Part shown: positions 56,531 to 64,000 of the stretch, piece by piece | Numbering within the stretch: the first letter of the stretch is position 1 | Layout: each line of letters begins with the position of its first letter | Notes under the pieces: model-generated | Seen by the model: only the letters and a program-made list of their open reading frames with translations | Database searches by the model: none | Told to the model about the DNA's origin: nothing | Program-made: the position numbers and the translations under genes | DNA from: Paroedura picta | Taxonomy: Eukaryota > Chordata > Lepidosauria > Squamata > Gekkonidae | DNA: 64,000 nucleotides | Direction of reading: 5' to 3' | NCBI RefSeq assembly: GCF_049243985.1 | Contig: NC_135380.1 | Span: forward strand, 23,918,501-23,982,500

Positions 56531-59135
56531 CAAAGGATCATTTCTACTCATACCAATATGCCCCAACACCTTCAGTCTCCCCAGATTTCTCTCTTGAATT
56601 CCACATGCTTCACAGACTTGGGATTTGGGAATATTTTGCATTTTAGAAATGGGTGCTATATATGTATTCTGACTGCTCAAATGCATTTTTTTTCACTCAG
56701 ATAAACTACTGCTATCTCCCAATACTGACAAATCTCACTTTTTCTTTCCTTACATGCTCTGGTTCTCCATCATGTTGACATGAATCCCTAAAACAACAGT
56801 GTTGTAATCCAAGTTTTAGGATTGTTTGTTCAGAGTTCAGAAAGATACAAATAAGTGAATGCAAAACAGAAAATGGACACATATCATATTTAGTTGCATA
56901 ATCTGAGGGCCAAATCTGGGTCTTTTGGTTACAGAATTAGGATGGATTTTGGCTGGACAAAGTCCAAGCCAGCTGCTTTGAAGACAGAGTAGGCATATTG
57001 CATAGCCTAGGTCTTGGGCTCTGATCTCTCTTGTGTCTTAGCTGCTTGTGAATCCAGACCTTCCAAAGCTACGGAGGGTGTTTCCAAAAATACTGCCATC
57101 ACATATGAACCGTAAGCCTTCTGGAACACAGTCCTTGGCAGAATGCCGCAGATCTATTTTAGTCCCACTACAGAGAAAAAATGTTTGGTTTTTTTAAAGC
57201 CACTCTGACCATCTTTGCCTAGTTGGATTGTGTCAATGTCACACGTCCTCAAAGAACCCCCTTGCTCTCCTGCAATCATGGGCAAACTGAACCCCATTGA
57301 ACACCATGGGAAGTTACTTCTGAGCTATTTCTGTGTTTGCATATGTAGTGTCACGCAATTGACGTGTACCATTAGATGGTAATGTCCCCTTGTTCATGTC
57401 TTCTACATCTCAAGGTGCAGGATGAACCCATGGGCCATGTTAGGTCAGCCCAGCAGGGTTTGAAGTGCACTGCTGTCTTAACAAGTATGTACATTGTCTA
57501 CAATACTGCATGCCCTTTTGGCAGTTGCTCCTCTCCTCTTAAAAGGTCTGTAGCAGCAGACTTGGAGTGGTCTAACAGTGGCTATATTTCTTAAGTCTTG
57601 AAAAATGGCTATTTTTTCAGGCCTGCCTGCTTGGATTCCTTTGGATTGCTGGTCTGTCTAAAAACAGTTTTACTGTTTTATGATGGCACAGTCTTAATAG
57701 AGAGTGTTCTAAACTGGAGTGAATTGATGAAAGGGTAGGGAATACATTCATCCAATACACAAATAGTGTTTGAGTTAGAGGCTTAAATTCACTCTTACAC
57801 AGTCCTTAATAGCATGCAGCTTCAATCCATCAAAAAGGGGACAATCCGTGAAGCACACTACTAAAAGACTGTGCAGGCACACGCTTTGGGGGCGTGTGGT
57901 AGAGTTGGTAAATTTTAGATTTGGAATTGGGGCAGCACAAATACCAATTACGAATACAAATACTAATTTCTGCACTAAGAGATCTATTGTTTCCTAGGGG
58001 GAGGATAGGGGATCTTTCAAAGGGCCTGGACTGGTATTTTTAGAGCAAATGGCACAAATTTGCAGGGAACCAAGATCCCATCACTCCAAAAGCTGCTCCC
58101 TCCCCAAGTCTTAGGGGAACTGAAAAAGTAGTGTGACTTTACATATCCTGAACAAGATACCCCCAGCCATTATGGTCTCCTGTGAAGGGAAATGGGCATT
58201 TCCCTAGGGGTCTGGACTATGTGGATGTAGAGAAAATATCACCAGAATTGCAGTGTGCCAAGTCCTTCCTTTCTCATAAAGGCCCCCAAAGATTGAAGAA
58301 GACTGGACAATAGAATCCAATTTTCCAGACACCTGAACAAAGTCCAAGTTCAATCCTTGTTATTTCCAGTGAGAAGGATCAGGTAATAGGTGGTGTCAAA
58401 GACCTCTACCTGAGACAATAGAAAGCTGCTGCCAGCCTGAGCAGACAATACTGACCTAAGTGGACCAATGGTCTAGTTCTGTACATGACAAGTCATGTGG
58501 TCACGGGGAAGGGTACGCCCCCATAACCACCCTAAAACTGGCTGAAGCCCACAAAAACTTGTACTTCAATAAATATATTAGTCTGTTTGCCTGCTACACT
58601 CGTCAGGGTGGCTCAGGTCAACTTCCCTCTCTTTCTCTGCAAGATAACATACCATCCAAACACACCTGCATGCTATCAGTTTCCATGCTTGAGAGGACAG
58701 ACAAGGGGGCAGGCAAAGTGATTCTCTATTTGCCCATTATACTCTTAATGTGGCATATTTATTGTACGCCCATTGTTTCCCATGCAATTCAATCTCAATG
58801 GAATACAAACAAATCCAAATTGCTGTCGTCCCCCCCCCCCCCATTTACATCTGGAATCTGTTAACCATTTCTATAATGCTGTATGTGAATTTACTCTCAC
58901 ACTCTACCTAGAAGTTTGAACTGGTTGCTTTCATTCCATGCCGTTGTATCTGAGGAGGCACGCGTGCACACAAAAGCCCATCCCTTGAATAACACTTGGT
59001 TGATCTTCAAGGTGCCCCTGGGCTCTAAGTTTATTTCTATCTCAGAGATGTAAACCTACAAAAATAGAATAGAGTGGTTGTGATACGCAGCCTGAATTTC
59101 CCATGGAAGCAGTAAGCCACCATCAGCTCTGATCC

Positions 59136-59197
59136 CGCAGGCGGTCATGGGTATTGTAGTCCACAGACATTTGGAGAGCCACAGCTTGGCCACCCCT
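59136..59197. mobile_element. Half copy of the foldback hAT MITE
   Basis: GTCATGGGTATTGTAGTCCA to GAGAGCCACAGCTTGGCCAC with CCCCTATAAG; only the right arm is left. Confidence 0.65.
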
Positions 59198-59399
59198 ATA
59201 AGCTCTGAGTGGCGTCGCTCTGACTGACATCTTGCCGTCAAGTCCCGCATCTATTTCTTATTGGAGAGGAAAACCCGTTCAGTTTCATACCGGAAATCCC
59301 GCTAAACCCTGCGCGAATAACCCCCAAGAGTTACCACAGCGCAGGCTTCTCTCCGTTGGAACGGGGACCTATGAAAGTTTAGGAGCCGAATTCAGAACG

Positions 59400-59685
59400 A
59401 AGAAACCGCTCTAGCCTCGGGACTCTATGGTTCCTTCGTCCGTTTCCTTTGTCGTCCCCCTCCCCTTCCTCCGTCGCACAGTCACTTTGGAACCGGAACT
59501 GTTGTTAGCGGGAGTCATCTCCTAGGGGAGAGGAAAGGCTTGTACATGTGACCCGGAACGGGAACTCGCGGTGTGTTCGAAGTGCGTGCGGGTATCGTTT
59601 GCGGGAGCGGCTTCACAAGGCCCTGAGGAAACGCGTTTGCCCCCCGGGTCGTTAGCGGAGCCGGGAGGGAGGCAACGGAGCCGCC
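59400..59685 (+). promoter_or_regulatory. SNRNP200: SNRNP200 promoter and 5' UTR
   Basis: A CpG-rich, TATA-less block. ETS-like sites ACCGGAACT (about 59490) and CCCGGAAC (about 59551) and pyrimidine-rich CTTTGTCGTCCCCCTCCCC near 59449 fit a housekeeping promoter. The exact start cannot be set. Confidence 0.65.
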
Positions 59686-63951
<4,266 letters not shown>

Positions 63952-64000
63952 GTAAGTGACTAGACTTTTGTGATATGACTAAAAGCAAGAAGTAGAAAGA

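Larger units (their letters stand above)
53036..59400. other. Intergenic region between the PITX-like gene and SNRNP200
   Basis: No gene supported. A CR1 scrap (53234-53290), L2-like 3' end near 53755-53800, LINE pieces at 54240-54430 and 55920-56530, and a MITE remnant at 59136-59197. The parts 54650-55900 and 56600-58900 are unique with no feature I can name. Confidence 0.5.

Overview
The window is vertebrate nuclear DNA with split genes, GT-AG introns, LINEs, SINEs and many hAT-type DNA elements. The repeat set (L2/CR1-clade LINEs, tRNA-derived and 5S-derived SINEs, SPIN-like hATs, a very common foldback hAT MITE) points to a squamate reptile, perhaps a gecko; the species is not certain.

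Gene order left to right is NEURL3 (last two exons, +), NCAPH (17 coding exons, -), ITPRIPL1 (intronless coding region, -), an unrecognised small four-exon gene (-), a PITX-family homeobox gene (+), and the first five coding exons of SNRNP200 (+). Apart from the two genes between ITPRIPL1 and SNRNP200, this is the order and relative orientation I recall for human 2q11.2 (SNRNP200, ITPRIPL1, NCAPH, NEURL3).

The most notable content is the extra interval. At 43766-52063 lies a homeobox gene with a PITX homeodomain (Lys50), a PITX-type intron inside the homeobox, an OAR-like motif and a C-terminal DRPV, but its sequence is clearly not PITX1, PITX2 or PITX3. The NEURL, ADRA2, DUSP, CNNM and KCNIP families link 2q11 to the chromosomes carrying PITX1-3, so I infer a fourth PITX ohnologue, kept here and apparently missing from the human locus. 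A short first coding exon at 43766-43853 was found by donor quality and matching phase. At 29941-32010 a small gene of 126 codons has four phase-0 exons, strong splice sites and a poly(A) signal overlapping its stop codon; I do not recognise its family.

Region by region: 1-2559 NEURL3 3' end; 2560-5690 intergenic; 5690-20890 NCAPH from poly(A) signal to CpG-rich promoter; 20960-24245 repeats; 24246-25817 ITPRIPL1; 25818-29920 repeats; 29926-32010 small gene; 32011-43765 mostly non-coding; 43766-53035 PITX-like gene; 53036-59400 intergenic with LINE remnants; 59400-64000 SNRNP200 promoter and 5' end. The genes do not form one pathway: NCAPH (condensin) and SNRNP200 (spliceosome) are housekeeping, NEURL3 is a ubiquitin ligase, ITPRIPL1 a membrane protein and the PITX-like gene a developmental regulator.
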